Of a DNA stretch of 64,000 nucleotides, positions 19,131 through 27,370 are shown piece by piece. The position numbers were made by a program, and so were the translations under genes. This stretch comes from Butyricimonas synergistica DSM 23225. Lineage in GTDB: Bacteria; Bacteroidota; Bacteroidia; Bacteroidales; Marinifilaceae. The notes under the pieces are model-generated. The model did not search any database and was not told the DNA's origin. It saw only the letters and a program-made list of their open reading frames with translations. The stretch lies in the NCBI RefSeq assembly GCF_000379665.1, contig NZ_KB903359.1:1641340-1705339 (forward strand), in the 5' to 3' direction. Position 1 is the stretch's first letter; every line of letters starts with the position of its first letter.

Positions 19131-19138
19131 TACTTTTG
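19131..19138 (+). promoter_or_regulatory. -7 element of the DUF2027-Smr gene
   Basis: TACTTTTG fits TAnnTTTG and stands 23 bp before the start codon. The upstream 220 bp, shared with divergent hutU, shows no other clear signal. Confidence 0.5.
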
Positions 19139-19161
19139 TACAGTAAAAACAAAGGAGTATT

Positions 19162-20163
19162 ATGAACGTAAGAATAGGAGATATCGTCCGGTTTATATCC
19201 GAGAAACTGGAAGGAAAAGTAACAGGAATCATAGACGATAAAACGGTAAACGTGTATTGCGACGAATACGGTTTCGAGATTCCGGCTTCAGTAAACGACC
19301 TCGTGGTAATCCACTCGGATTCCGCCCCGGCGAAGACTGTCAAAGAATCGCCCGCGGCACAACAGAAAAACGTAGAGATGCAATCAGCCGACACGCTTTA
19401 CATCGCATTCGTGCCTGAGAAATTCAATGACCTCACGGATAGCCGTTTCGACCTTTACCTCGTGAACGATACCACGCAGACAAGCCTGTACGCTATCTCT
19501 TTTTATGACGGGGAGAAATATACCGGAATCACAGCCGGCAATAGCAACCCGGACACCACGTACCTGATCGGCAATTACTCGCTAAAAGAGTTAGATGGCA
19601 TCAAAGCCATACACGTGCAATCCGTCTTCTACCAGAAAGGTGTTCACCCGTTGAGAAATGCCGTCGACACGCAAATCAAGATCGTACCTGCCAACCTGTG
19701 CAAAACCGGTGCTTACAAGCACACTCGTTGGTTCAACGCTATCACGCTACTTCGCCCGCTCGACAAGGAGAACATCGTCAAAGAAGAAAGCCTGGAAATC
19801 ATCCCGGAACAATTCTTGCAACAGGCATCTCCCAAAGCGGATGATAAACAACACGAACGCCCCCAGAAGCAAATGGTTGGCAACATCCTGGAAGTAGACC
19901 TCCATATCAGCCAATTACTGGAGACAACAACCGGAATGGATAACAAAGATATGCTGGAGTACCAAATGGACGTTTTCCGCAAAACCCTGGAAGAATACAA
20001 ACTACGCCGGGGCATGAAAATCGTGTTCATACACGGTAAAGGCGACGGCGTGTTAAGACAGCGCCTGCTTTGGGAACTGCAAACAAAATACAAGAGATAC
20101 AACCATCAAGACGCTTCATTCAAGCAATACGGCTACGGAGCCACGATGGTCACTATAAAATAA
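19162..20163 (+). CDS. DUF2027 and Smr domain protein
   Basis: 333 residues. The N-terminal part (MNVRIGDIVRFISEKLEGKVTGI) is the DUF2027 SH3-like region. The C-terminus (about 245-333) is an Smr domain: EVDLHISQL, then FIHGKGDGVLR, the conserved HGKG loop linked to nicking activity in MutS2-type proteins. This architecture is common in Bacteroidales. A nucleic-acid processing or ribosome-rescue role is possible but unproven. Soluble, single gene, ending at a bidirectional terminator shared with trxB. Confidence 0.88.
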   Translation: MNVRIGDIVRFISEKLEGKVTGIIDDKTVNVYCDEYGFEIPASVNDLVVIHSDSAPAKTVKESPAAQQKNVEMQSADTLYIAFVPEKFNDLTDSRFDLYLVNDTTQTSLYAISFYDGEKYTGITAGNSNPDTTYLIGNYSLKELDGIKAIHVQSVFYQKGVHPLRNAVDTQIKIVPANLCKTGAYKHTRWFNAITLLRPLDKENIVKEESLEIIPEQFLQQASPKADDKQHERPQKQMVGNILEVDLHISQLLETTTGMDNKDMLEYQMDVFRKTLEEYKLRRGMKIVFIHGKGDGVLRQRLLWELQTKYKRYNHQDASFKQYGYGATMVTIK

Positions 20164-20177
20164 CTAGATATATAAAA

Positions 20178-20209
20178 AAAGCTGTTTAAAGATCACTTCA
20201 AACAGCTTT
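20178..20209. terminator. Bidirectional terminator between the Smr gene and trxB
   Basis: Stem AAAGCTGTTT (20178-20187) with AAACAGCTTT (20200-20209). The loop can extend the stem by three more pairs. A-run before and T-rich tract after serve both converging genes. Confidence 0.8.
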
Positions 20210-20257
20210 CCTATTTTATTTCAAGACTATACTTTTAAAAGCCTTGTTGAAACATAT

Positions 20258-21217
20258 TCACGAGTTCAACTCACCCAGGTAACGCTCCACATCAATAGCA
20301 GCACGGCAACCGGTTCCGGCAGCAGCAATACCTTGACGATACGTCGGGTCCATCACGTCCCCCGCGGCAAACACCCCTGGAACATTTGTCTTACAAGACT
20401 TACCCTCGGTAATTATATATCCTTGCTCGTCCAACTCAATATATTTCTTGAACACGTCCGTGTTCGGGGTATGACCGATAGCCAAGAAGAAGCCGTCAAT
20501 CTTGATTTCTTTGGTAACCTCTTCCGGAGTACCTTTCTTGTACACGAGGCGAGCACCTTCCACACCCATGTCAGAGCCTAATAATTCCAACGTGTTGTGC
20601 TCGAATAACACCTCGATGTTCTTCGTGTTAAACACGCGTTCCTGCATAGCCTTGGAAGCTCTCAAGTAATTTTTACGCACGATCAGGTAAACTTTACGGC
20701 ACAATCCGGCAAGATAAGTAGCCTCCTCGCAAGCGGTATCACCACCACCAACCACGGCAACATCTTTTCCGCGATAGAAAAATCCGTCGCAAGTAGCACA
20801 AGCACTTACCCCTGCCCCACGGAACGCCTCTTCTGACGGCAATCCCAAATATTTGGCTGTAGCACCAGTAGCAATAATAACAGCATCGGCCTCGATTACT
20901 TTCTCCCCATCAACGGTTACTTTATGAGGATGCCCAGAGAAATCCACCTCCGAAACAATACCGAAACGAATATCCGTACCGAAACGTTCAGCTTGTTTTC
21001 TCATATCTTCCATCATCACCGGACCGGTAACTCCTTCCGGATACCCCGGGAAGTTCTCTACCTCTGTCGTGGTTGTCAACTGCCCTCCCATTTGTATCCC
21101 CGTGTAAAGTACCGGGTTCAAATTAGCTCTTGAAGCATATATCGCGGCAGTGTATCCAGCAGGTCCTGAACCTATAATCAAACACTTCACTCTTTCTATT
21201 GCATTTTCTGTAGACAT
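20258..21217 (-). CDS. trxB: Thioredoxin-disulfide reductase
   Basis: A 319-residue flavoenzyme that reduces thioredoxin with NADPH. FAD-binding IIGSGPAGYTAAIYASRA starts at about residue 14. The redox-active pair is Cys140 and Cys143 in ACATCDGFFY. NADPH-binding VVGGGDTACEEA follows, and the C-terminal FAD segment is GVFAAGDVMDPTYRQ. Full length for the low-molecular-weight class. A promoter-like TAACTTTG stands on the minus strand at 21275-21268. Confidence 0.95.
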   Translation of the reverse strand: MSTENAIERVKCLIIGSGPAGYTAAIYASRANLNPVLYTGIQMGGQLTTTTEVENFPGYPEGVTGPVMMEDMRKQAERFGTDIRFGIVSEVDFSGHPHKVTVDGEKVIEADAVIIATGATAKYLGLPSEEAFRGAGVSACATCDGFFYRGKDVAVVGGGDTACEEATYLAGLCRKVYLIVRKNYLRASKAMQERVFNTKNIEVLFEHNTLELLGSDMGVEGARLVYKKGTPEEVTKEIKIDGFFLAIGHTPNTDVFKKYIELDEQGYIITEGKSCKTNVPGVFAAGDVMDPTYRQGIAAAGTGCRAAIDVERYLGELNS

Positions 21218-21267
21218 AAACTATTCCTTTTTTTAATTTACAATTATCTATTCCACGTAATGAATCG

Positions 21268-21275
21268 CAAAGTTA
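21268..21275 (-). promoter_or_regulatory. -7 element of trxB
   Basis: Minus-strand TAACTTTG fits TAnnTTTG, 51 bp before the trxB start. A weak TTGG lies near the -33 position. Confidence 0.5.
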
Positions 21276-21408
21276 CCAAAAATAAATTACACCTCCAATC
21301 TTTTCCCCTTCCACTCTTTTTACTCTTCTCAAATCCCTGAAAACCTATGCCATAAGCGATATTTACATTTTTTTTAGCACCAATTGGTATCATTACAAAA
21401 ATTCTTAC

Positions 21409-21416
21409 TATATTTG
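21409..21416 (+). promoter_or_regulatory. -7 element of tRNA-Pro
   Basis: TATATTTG stands 10 bp before the first base of the tRNA. TTGG at 21384-21387 is a plausible -33 element. Confidence 0.6.
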
Positions 21417-21426
21417 CATCCGAATT

Positions 21427-21500
21427 CGGGATGTAGCTCAGCCCGGTAGAGTCCACGTCTGGGGGGCGTGTTGTCGCAGGTTCAAATCCTGTCATCCCGA
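21427..21500 (+). tRNA. tRNA-Pro, anticodon GGG
   Basis: Full cloverleaf. The acceptor CGGGATG pairs with CATCCCG and A is the discriminator. D stem GCTC/GAGT, anticodon stem CACGT/GCGTG with loop CTGGGGG (anticodon GGG), T stem GCAGG/CCTGT with loop TTCAAAT. CCA is not encoded. A promoter box lies 10 bp upstream and a terminator just downstream. Confidence 0.95.
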
Positions 21501-21520
21501 CTACTGAGTATCAGTTAATT

Positions 21521-21548
21521 AGAGAGGTTTAAACAACCTCTCTTTTTT
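21521..21548 (+). terminator. Intrinsic terminator of tRNA-Pro
   Basis: AGAGAGGTT (21521-21529) pairs with AACCTCTCT (21535-21543), 5-nt loop, followed by a T-run. Confidence 0.85.
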
Positions 21549-21975
21549 ATTGCGATTAAGGTTTTATTAAGGTTTTCGGGTAACTTAATACGAACGAATA
21601 CCAACCACCACGCAAAATCTTTTTGGTATTTATTAGGATCATCACCCGGCTTTATTCAATTTATGGGTTACCGATGACAATTTTTATTGTACCCGTGCCA
21701 TACACTATCCACGTTTTATTACCCCGCCATATTTTCTTTCTACCACGACACGCACAACCAACCTTCCACTCACCCGTTTTTACTCTCTAATAACCTCGCA
21801 TTGCCAATAACAATTGTAGCTGGCTATTATTCCAGCTACAATATTATTTTGTCTATTAGACCCGTAAAACAGGCTTTGTCGTTATAAGGCAAATTTATAA
21901 AATAGGAAAACGTTATCCGTATTAGTACTTTATTGTTTTTCTTCCCTTAAGATAAGTTTCAATTATAAATAACAA
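21549..21975. other. Gene-free stretch after tRNA-Pro, with a tandem 11-bp repeat
   Basis: No coding frame I can support. It begins with two exact head-to-tail copies of ATTAAGGTTTT (21555-21565 and 21566-21576). The rest is AT-rich with little structure. A position just after a tRNA is a common integration site, so this may be one end of an old element. Confidence 0.5.
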
Positions 21976-22647
21976 TCATATTTTATCTTTGGGATTCAAA
22001 GACTGTTTGTCTCTACCAAAATAGGCATATCCCCGTCCAACCCACAAAGCATCCCAGCGTACCGGATAAATATTAACCAAGTCTTTCTCCAAACCATACC
22101 CTTTAATATTCAAGTATTCACTCATACATTGGGTTTGTTCTGTTCTAATTTTTGTATCAATATTATGACGGAAAATACAAACAACCATATCTGATTTAAA
22201 AGCCCGACGCCAATTGGAATATGCATTTAGCCTATACCACATATTTTCTAGTTTGTCTATTTTTAGCATTACTATTCTTAATCCATATAATATAGAAGTA
22301 TAGCTTTTTGATGTAGCTTTACTGCTATCCTTAAACACATTTGTTCTACCCTTATCATAGCGATAAGGCACTGTAACCGAATCCCAAAGTGTATCAACTT
22401 TAACACTTATCCAAATATTTCCACGGTTGGTCGCAAGAACAACTAAAGAATCCCCCAAAAAACCGATCTCTTCTATGTTGACAGGTTCAAACATGGGAAA
22501 GTTTGGACACGATATCATTGCAGACAGTTCAGACATCGCTATTCCATTTTTAGCTGTTGATTCATTAACAACCAAACTACCATCTGATTGTGCATACAAT
22601 CCTATAGACATCATAATAAATAATACAGATAACAATTTCTTTTTCAT
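21976..22647 (-). CDS. Hypothetical secreted protein
   Basis: 223 residues with a Sec signal (MKKKLLSVLFIMMSIGLYAQ, cleavage after AQ). The mature part is a compact alpha/beta sequence with no family I recognise. EEIGFLGDSLVVLATNRGN and SWILYGLRIV-type hydrophobic strands suggest a small periplasmic or exported globular domain. Its codon use is more AT-rich than the neighbours, in keeping with a recently acquired island behind tRNA-Pro. It is preceded by an unusually long structured leader of about 280 nt and a strong promoter. Confidence 0.75.
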   Translation of the reverse strand: MKKKLLSVLFIMMSIGLYAQSDGSLVVNESTAKNGIAMSELSAMISCPNFPMFEPVNIEEIGFLGDSLVVLATNRGNIWISVKVDTLWDSVTVPYRYDKGRTNVFKDSSKATSKSYTSILYGLRIVMLKIDKLENMWYRLNAYSNWRRAFKSDMVVCIFRHNIDTKIRTEQTQCMSEYLNIKGYGLEKDLVNIYPVRWDALWVGRGYAYFGRDKQSLNPKDKI

Positions 22648-22925
22648 GATAAAACATTTTATATCCTAGCCCCAACAGGATTTTATACAAAAAGAAAGCG
22701 TGGGACTGTTAGGATTATCTGTTTTAGAGGTTCTGGACAAACCCATCACACGAGATAAAACGACACCCCACGCGAACCATGTATATAATGAATATATATA
22801 CGGCAAGCATGAACGTTTGTATCGCCAATCCCCGTGTGATTCGAAATTGTCCAGATTTCTAAAAACGGGATAAAGCTAAACGCTTCCTAATAACCAATAT
22901 GTCACCGACAAATTACTTTATCAGC
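22648..22925 (-). promoter_or_regulatory. Long structured 5' leader with predicted pseudoknot
   Basis: Between the promoter at 22960-22930 and the start at 22647 the transcript would carry about 280 untranslated nt. Read 5' to 3' on the minus strand, arm TCTGGACAA (22855-22847) plus ATCACACG (22840-22833) pairs with CGTGTGAT (22752-22745) plus TTGTCCAGA (22740-22732). GCGTGGG in the loop (22773-22767) is complementary to CCCACGC (22704-22698) beyond the stem, giving a pseudoknot. I recognise no named riboswitch. Confidence 0.55.
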
Positions 22926-22929
22926 ACGA

Positions 22930-22960
22930 CAAATATAGTTAATTTTCAACGTTTCACAAA
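22930..22960 (-). promoter_or_regulatory. Consensus promoter TTTG-N19-TATATTTG
   Basis: On the minus strand TTTG (22960-22957) and TATATTTG (22937-22930) are separated by exactly 19 bp, the ideal Bacteroidetes housekeeping arrangement. Transcription should start near 22925. Confidence 0.75.
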
Positions 22961-23673
22961 CGTTTTTAGGGGTGTCGTGGAACAAATTTATATAAAACTT
23001 GACACTCAACAAGATTTTAGGCAAAATACTCCGATGAGGTCTTCAAATTATTTACTTCCTCTTTTGCCAGCCACACCGTTATCACCATACCCCCTGTAAC
23101 AAAACCGCTCACAACAAACTATATACCACACACTTGAAACACTTCCATTCCTTTATTACACTAGCAATATGACGCACATTACCCGCCTCATCACCCACAT
23201 TGTACCATTCATAGACTTGTACCCCCACCATTCTTTCTTTTTAGACACCTACTACAAAAGTATCCATCTCCTTTATTTCCTTGTTATTATAATTCCTCTT
23301 TTAGACTTTATTAGACAAGCATTTTATTCGGGAATGACAACACCATGATAATACCTGTTAATCCCTGTATCGCTCTATTTCACACCTTGATTACCCATAG
23401 CGTTAATGTCATCAAAGCTTAACACAACATTATTAGAAATATTTATGTAAAGATCATACAAATAGAATTAGCCGATAATTTATACAAATAGTCCCTTATG
23501 AATGATAGCACCCCCAAATAAATCACACGTTTTTAATCACGATCATTCATTATAAACACACGCCAAACTATCCCACGGAACCCACTTTCAAGCATAAAAA
23601 TAGGAAGCCGCCCAAACTCCCTTTTTACACTTGTATTTCCTTTATTACCATTATCCATTTATCCCATCATCTT
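22961..23673. other. Gene-free AT-rich stretch
   Basis: No supportable gene on either strand and no tRNA. GGGGTGTCG at 22969-22977 is complementary to CGACACCCC at 22761-22769 inside the leader region. Beyond about 23000 I see only low-complexity AT-rich sequence, which looks like decayed mobile DNA. Confidence 0.5.
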
Positions 23674-24123
23674 TTACATTTTCCAATTGTCAGAGTATCC
23701 TAGGCGTTTGTAGTCTATCATTGCCTGTTCGATCGACAATTCCGGGTCTTGCATCTGATCTAACCGCTCCTTAGCCACCTGTGCCATCCACAATTTAAAC
23801 GGTTCTGCTTTAGGAGAGGGGATTGATTGTATCAACCGGAACAATTGCCCGGTATCAGCGACATCCGTCAGGCGCATCTTACCGTCCGGTGCAGGCATTT
23901 TCAAAGCGTTACAATTTGTAACGGTTTCATTTCCCTCGTCTAACAACCTCTTTTTTAACACTCGCCAATAAGTTGTTGGATTTTTACTGTCTGTCAACAC
24001 AGCCACCACGTCCACGATAGAGAAATACCATTCTTCCTTGTCACGGTCCCACACTGTACGGACTTTCTTTTCCTCGAAAACCTTTATTGTGTTTTGTTTA
24101 CCATAACCCGTCTTTTTTATCTA
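23674..24123 (-). pseudogene. Truncated BRO/DinD-type antirepressor fragment
   Basis: The frame encodes KQNTIKVFEEKKVRTVWD, EEWYFSIVDVVAVLTDS, then KMRLTDVADTGQLFRLIQSIPSPKAEPFKLWMAQVAKERLDQM. This is the Bro-N domain found in phage antirepressors and DinD-like proteins. Homologues start with ATG just before KQNTIKVF, but here no ATG is in frame: the frame opens after a TAG stop and the first usable start is an internal GTG at 24054. The protein also stops at GYSDNWKM, where full-length relatives (about 280 residues) continue. Broken at both ends; probably non-functional. Confidence 0.75.
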
Positions 24124-24510
24124 CCACAAATATATCTATTAGGAATGACTTATCCTAAACTTCCAGGCTCTCGTTTTAGACGATCTTAGCCACCCAATCA
24201 CGCTACCGAATCTTTACTCGCTTTCAATATTATACTAGCCGTACCGCTCTATTTGACGACTGTTTTTATATAATTCAACCTAACAATAACTGAAAGGGGT
24301 AAAACGAACGTGCCAGCGTTTCACTTTTACATTTTTCAATCATTGCCAGGTTGAGTCCTCAAACAAGTCGTTGTAGGGATTCATTCTGCACTTCAATACG
24401 ACAAACAATAAACAATTGATATTAATATTTTTAACAAAAATATTCAATTATCTCCCTGCAATATACTTATGTATTATTTTAATTCATTGATATTATTTAC
24501 ACTTTCAATA
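24124..24510. other. Spacer between the two antirepressor fragments
   Basis: 387 bp of AT-rich DNA with no gene I can support. It probably holds debris of the same decayed element. Confidence 0.4.
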
Positions 24511-24756
24511 TCACTGGATGTCACACTTCCCCTCGTTATAGTTTTCATACACACAACTAACCAAGTAAAACCATGAACGTCCTTTTTTCCAAAAACTCGT
24601 GAGCCAAACAGCTTTTTCAACACGTTCACGCACCCTATTCTCCTCCAATTCTAACCAGGCATTGTCTGAATATCCTATTCGTTTATAGCCTATCATTGCC
24701 TGTTCATTCGACAATTCTGAGCCTTGCATTTGATCTAACCTCTCTTTGGTGTTATA
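24511..24756 (-). pseudogene. Second, shorter BRO-type antirepressor remnant
   Basis: The frame gives TKERLDQMQGSELSNEQAMI followed by GYKRIGYSDN. This is almost the same as the end of the neighbouring fragment (AKERLDQMQDPELSIEQAMI), so it is a partial copy of the same region. Similarity stops upstream at about 24755. After GYSDN the sequence continues AWLELEENRVRERVEKAV, which may be a short genuine continuation or out-of-frame noise. No intact start. Remnant of a duplicated or recombined antirepressor gene. Confidence 0.6.
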
Positions 24757-24790
24757 GGGTCAATAAAGTCCGTATTTCTACCCAAATCAC

Positions 24791-24977
24791 ATGTAAATTC
24801 AGTATCAATAGTGTATGACTCCAGTATGACTTCCGTATATAAAACTTTAAATAGACTATATAAATCCTATACGAACGCTATTATAAATAGCGTTCGTATA
24901 GGGTTCATATAGGGTTCCTATAGCGTTCATGACGGAATTCGTACGGAATTCATACGGAATTTACCCATGATTTATAC
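24791..24977. repeat. Large imperfect palindrome made of 11-bp units
   Basis: From 24791 to 24977 the sequence runs in 11-bp steps with hardly any slippage. Left-half units approach TATAnGAAnCC (examples: GTATGACTTCC at 24824, TATATAAATCC at 24857). Right-half units are their reverse complements (GGGTTCATATA at 24901, GGAATTCATAC at 24945). The two halves mirror each other about 24884, so the whole is a palindrome with arms of roughly 70-90 bp. No gene lies within. Confidence 0.85.
24866..24902. repeat. Perfect 17-bp inverted repeat at the palindrome centre
   Basis: CCTATACGAACGCTATT (24866-24882) and AATAGCGTTCGTATAGG (24886-24902) are exact reverse complements with a 3-bp centre. No T-run follows on either strand, so it is not a normal terminator. 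Confidence 0.9.
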
Positions 24978-25100
24978 TTGACTCGAGTATATCTTCTCAC
25001 TGAATGCCACGTGATAATTTCCCCCCGCACGTGAATCAGGCAACTCCAACTCTACAACACTTTTTAGCTCAAAGATATACGAAATTCAAGTTAGATATTT

Positions 25101-25108
25101 TATATTTG
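25101..25108 (+). promoter_or_regulatory. -7 element of the third sigma gene
   Basis: TATATTTG stands 36 bp before the start codon. No TTTG occurs at the -33 position. Confidence 0.5.
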
Positions 25109-25143
25109 CAATCTATTATTCTTTGGATTAGAAAATTGTACAC

Positions 25144-25719
25144 ATGGATGAGAAGGAACTTTTGAAAATGCTTTCATCAAACCGAAATGAAGCATACGAG
25201 TATTTGTATAATAATTATTATACTCCTCTCGTATTGTTCGCAGATCATTATGTTTCTAATCAAGAGGTTGCCCACGATCTGGTTCAGGAAACTTTTATCG
25301 CCCTGCTAGATGTAAAAACAAAATTTGAAAACCTGTTGCACCTGAAGTCCTACCTGTACAATTCCCTCCGGAACAAATGCCTGAACCACCTGCGCCACGA
25401 GAAGATAAGACAGGAGTTTCTACAAGAAGCACTCTATCAGAGTGACGAGTTTTTCGAACAAAAAGCAATAGAAGAGGATGTGTATTCCATTCTCGTTTCG
25501 GCGATAGAAAGGCTTTCGCCACAAAGCAAGGAAGTGATGTTATTAGCCCTTGACGGACTAAGCAACGGGGATATTGCCGAACATTTAAATCTATCTATCG
25601 AAACCGTGAAATCATACAAGAAAAGTAGCAAAAAGAAAATAGCTGATTACCTCGCAACAAGAGAATATCCCACGTTCTTACTTTTCATGACGTTACTGGA
25701 ATTATATCAAAATATTTGA
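25144..25719 (+). CDS. ECF-type RNA polymerase sigma factor, distal partner of the metalloprotease SusC/D operon
   Basis: A 191-residue FecI-like sigma factor. Region 2 has SNQEVAHDLVQETFIALL and LKSYLYNSLRNKCLNHLRHEK. Region 4 has LSPQSKEVMLLALDGLSNGDIAEHLNLSIETVKSYKKSSKKK. No FecR gene follows. Instead it converges on the PKD-like gene 57 bp away, at the far end of the operon whose first gene is a FecR at 42 kb. I infer that it serves that operon. The palindrome and remnants upstream separate it from older island DNA. Confidence 0.92.
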   Translation: MDEKELLKMLSSNRNEAYEYLYNNYYTPLVLFADHYVSNQEVAHDLVQETFIALLDVKTKFENLLHLKSYLYNSLRNKCLNHLRHEKIRQEFLQEALYQSDEFFEQKAIEEDVYSILVSAIERLSPQSKEVMLLALDGLSNGDIAEHLNLSIETVKSYKKSSKKKIADYLATREYPTFLLFMTLLELYQNI

Positions 25720-25776
25720 ATGAATAAAGAGGAGCCGTCACTGACTCCCCTCGCATTCGTAAAACAAAAAACTAAT

Positions 25777-27351
25777 CTATCTCGGCCAGGCATTACCAGA
25801 CTTGATCCTAAAACGGACATCCACGACCTTACCCACATTCACCTCCGACTCGTACATCACACGTTCATCCTCTGCCGGCATATTACTATTGTTTTCCGTT
25901 GGTATATTCAGCACATAGAACTTTCCATTCTCAAGTCCAACTCCCAAACGAGAACTTGTGTATGTTTCCGCATCCAAAGCTGTAATATTGGCATCGAAAT
26001 GCTTATACAGGGTCACGAATGATGACATATTCGCATTACCGATATTCGCTCGGTCAATCATATACAGGTCCGCCCCGTGAGCAATCAGCATATAGCTGTT
26101 TTCCTTATAAGGAGCCACATAAAACAAAGTATTTTCATCCAAGATATTCCCGATATCGAATTTCACTTGTTTTTCGGGAGTCGCAATCACGGTACTCGTA
26201 CCTGTCATTTTTGCAATCGTGAATTCATGATAATAGTATTCTCCTGCGGGATTTCTTAGCACGGAATGATACCTATTTGTCCCGCTACTATTACTTGAAA
26301 CACGACTATATCCCGTGTACACCACTTCCATATCTCCCAAATCATCTAAAGAAGAAAAACCTGCCGGGTATGTCCCACTAACCGTCAAGGGTAATACCTT
26401 CCCAGCATTACTTTTATCTTTGTCTACCAATGCCAAGTAACGCTGATGTCCTTTCTCACCTTCCACCATCAACGTATAGCCGGGTCCCATGAATGGCGCT
26501 ATCACGAAATCCGTCACGTACAAATCTTCACCCTCATACTGCAAGGGGCTATCCAAGAAGGATCCCGTGAAGAACGACTTGTCCGAAAGCTTGATACGCG
26601 TGTACACTTTATGATCGCTTTTATTGACCACAGCAGACACCCATCTCATTTCCGCCATCGCAAGCGGGGCAAAGTTAGCGGGCAAATGTTCATCCAAGAA
26701 ACTTTCTTTCAAGGTTATATCACGTTTGAACGAGGTAGCACCCAAATCCACCGACTCGGCTCCATCCACTAATACCCAAATATTAGAAGCGTTTGAACCA
26801 TAATAGAAATGTTCCAATAACCCTACCGGTTTTCCCCCAAGTTTGGCATTATTTTCCGACTGATAAACATCGGGATACTCCTCGTAAGTGTAATTACCCG
26901 GTACAGTAGCATCATAAACCTCTTTCATATAAGTCAGACACGACTCTCCGTCTTTTTCCGCCAAAATTAACCACCCCTGGTTATTGAATTTTTCCGTCAA
27001 CTCAAAATTGGTATATGCCATATAAGTAATACCGCTTTTCGTGTCCAACACACGGAAATAGCAATTTTCCTTCAAGATGGTATCCACGTAATAAGACAAG
27101 TTGCGCTCGTTGGAGAGCAATTTGTTGCCCAACTTCCACTCGAATTCCAACCCGGTTTCATTGCTATCCCGCGCAAAAGTCAGCACCGGTTCAATATTTA
27201 TCGTTTGTCCTGCTACTGCCGAATACTGCGTATTGCGCAGATCTATCGTGATTTCATTTGTTTCGGAATAATCATAATTCCCTTTATCATCGTAACACGC
27301 GAAACACGCGAACAACAAAGCGAATAGCCATATTATATTTTTCATTTTCAT
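25777..27351 (-). CDS. PKD-like family lipoprotein
   Basis: About 524 residues, taken from ATG 27351; a TTG at 27369 extends the frame but is a poor choice. Lipoprotein signal ends in LLFACFAC, followed by YDDKGNYDYSE, the opening typical of the Bacteroidetes PKD-like proteins encoded after SusD and DUF4843. An Ig/PKD-like domain (TYSAVAGQTINIEPV, FEWKLGN) is followed by what looks like a beta-propeller body. Probably surface-exposed and involved in binding the substrate handled by the SusC/D pair. Last gene of the operon. Confidence 0.85.
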   Translation of the reverse strand: MKMKNIIWLFALLFACFACYDDKGNYDYSETNEITIDLRNTQYSAVAGQTINIEPVLTFARDSNETGLEFEWKLGNKLLSNERNLSYYVDTILKENCYFRVLDTKSGITYMAYTNFELTEKFNNQGWLILAEKDGESCLTYMKEVYDATVPGNYTYEEYPDVYQSENNAKLGGKPVGLLEHFYYGSNASNIWVLVDGAESVDLGATSFKRDITLKESFLDEHLPANFAPLAMAEMRWVSAVVNKSDHKVYTRIKLSDKSFFTGSFLDSPLQYEGEDLYVTDFVIAPFMGPGYTLMVEGEKGHQRYLALVDKDKSNAGKVLPLTVSGTYPAGFSSLDDLGDMEVVYTGYSRVSSNSSGTNRYHSVLRNPAGEYYYHEFTIAKMTGTSTVIATPEKQVKFDIGNILDENTLFYVAPYKENSYMLIAHGADLYMIDRANIGNANMSSFVTLYKHFDANITALDAETYTSSRLGVGLENGKFYVLNIPTENNSNMPAEDERVMYESEVNVGKVVDVRFRIKSGNAWPR

Positions 27352-27370
27352 ACTCTTTTTAGCTTTCAAA

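Noticed and set aside
21244-21495. Minus-strand 83-codon frame beginning MTGFEPATTRPPD
   Set aside because: This is the antisense of tRNA-Pro, a well-known false gene that recurs in annotations.
22899-23099. 66-codon plus-strand frame in the tRNA-Pro island
   Set aside because: Overlaps the promoter on the other strand and has no domain, signal or start context.
24813-24966. CRISPR array
   Set aside because: The repeats are 11 bp with no spacers of constant length and are mirror-symmetric; no cas gene nearby.
25729-25752. Possible bidirectional terminator between the third sigma gene and the PKD-like gene
   Set aside because: GAGGAG/CTCCCCTC pairs only with bulges; not convincing.
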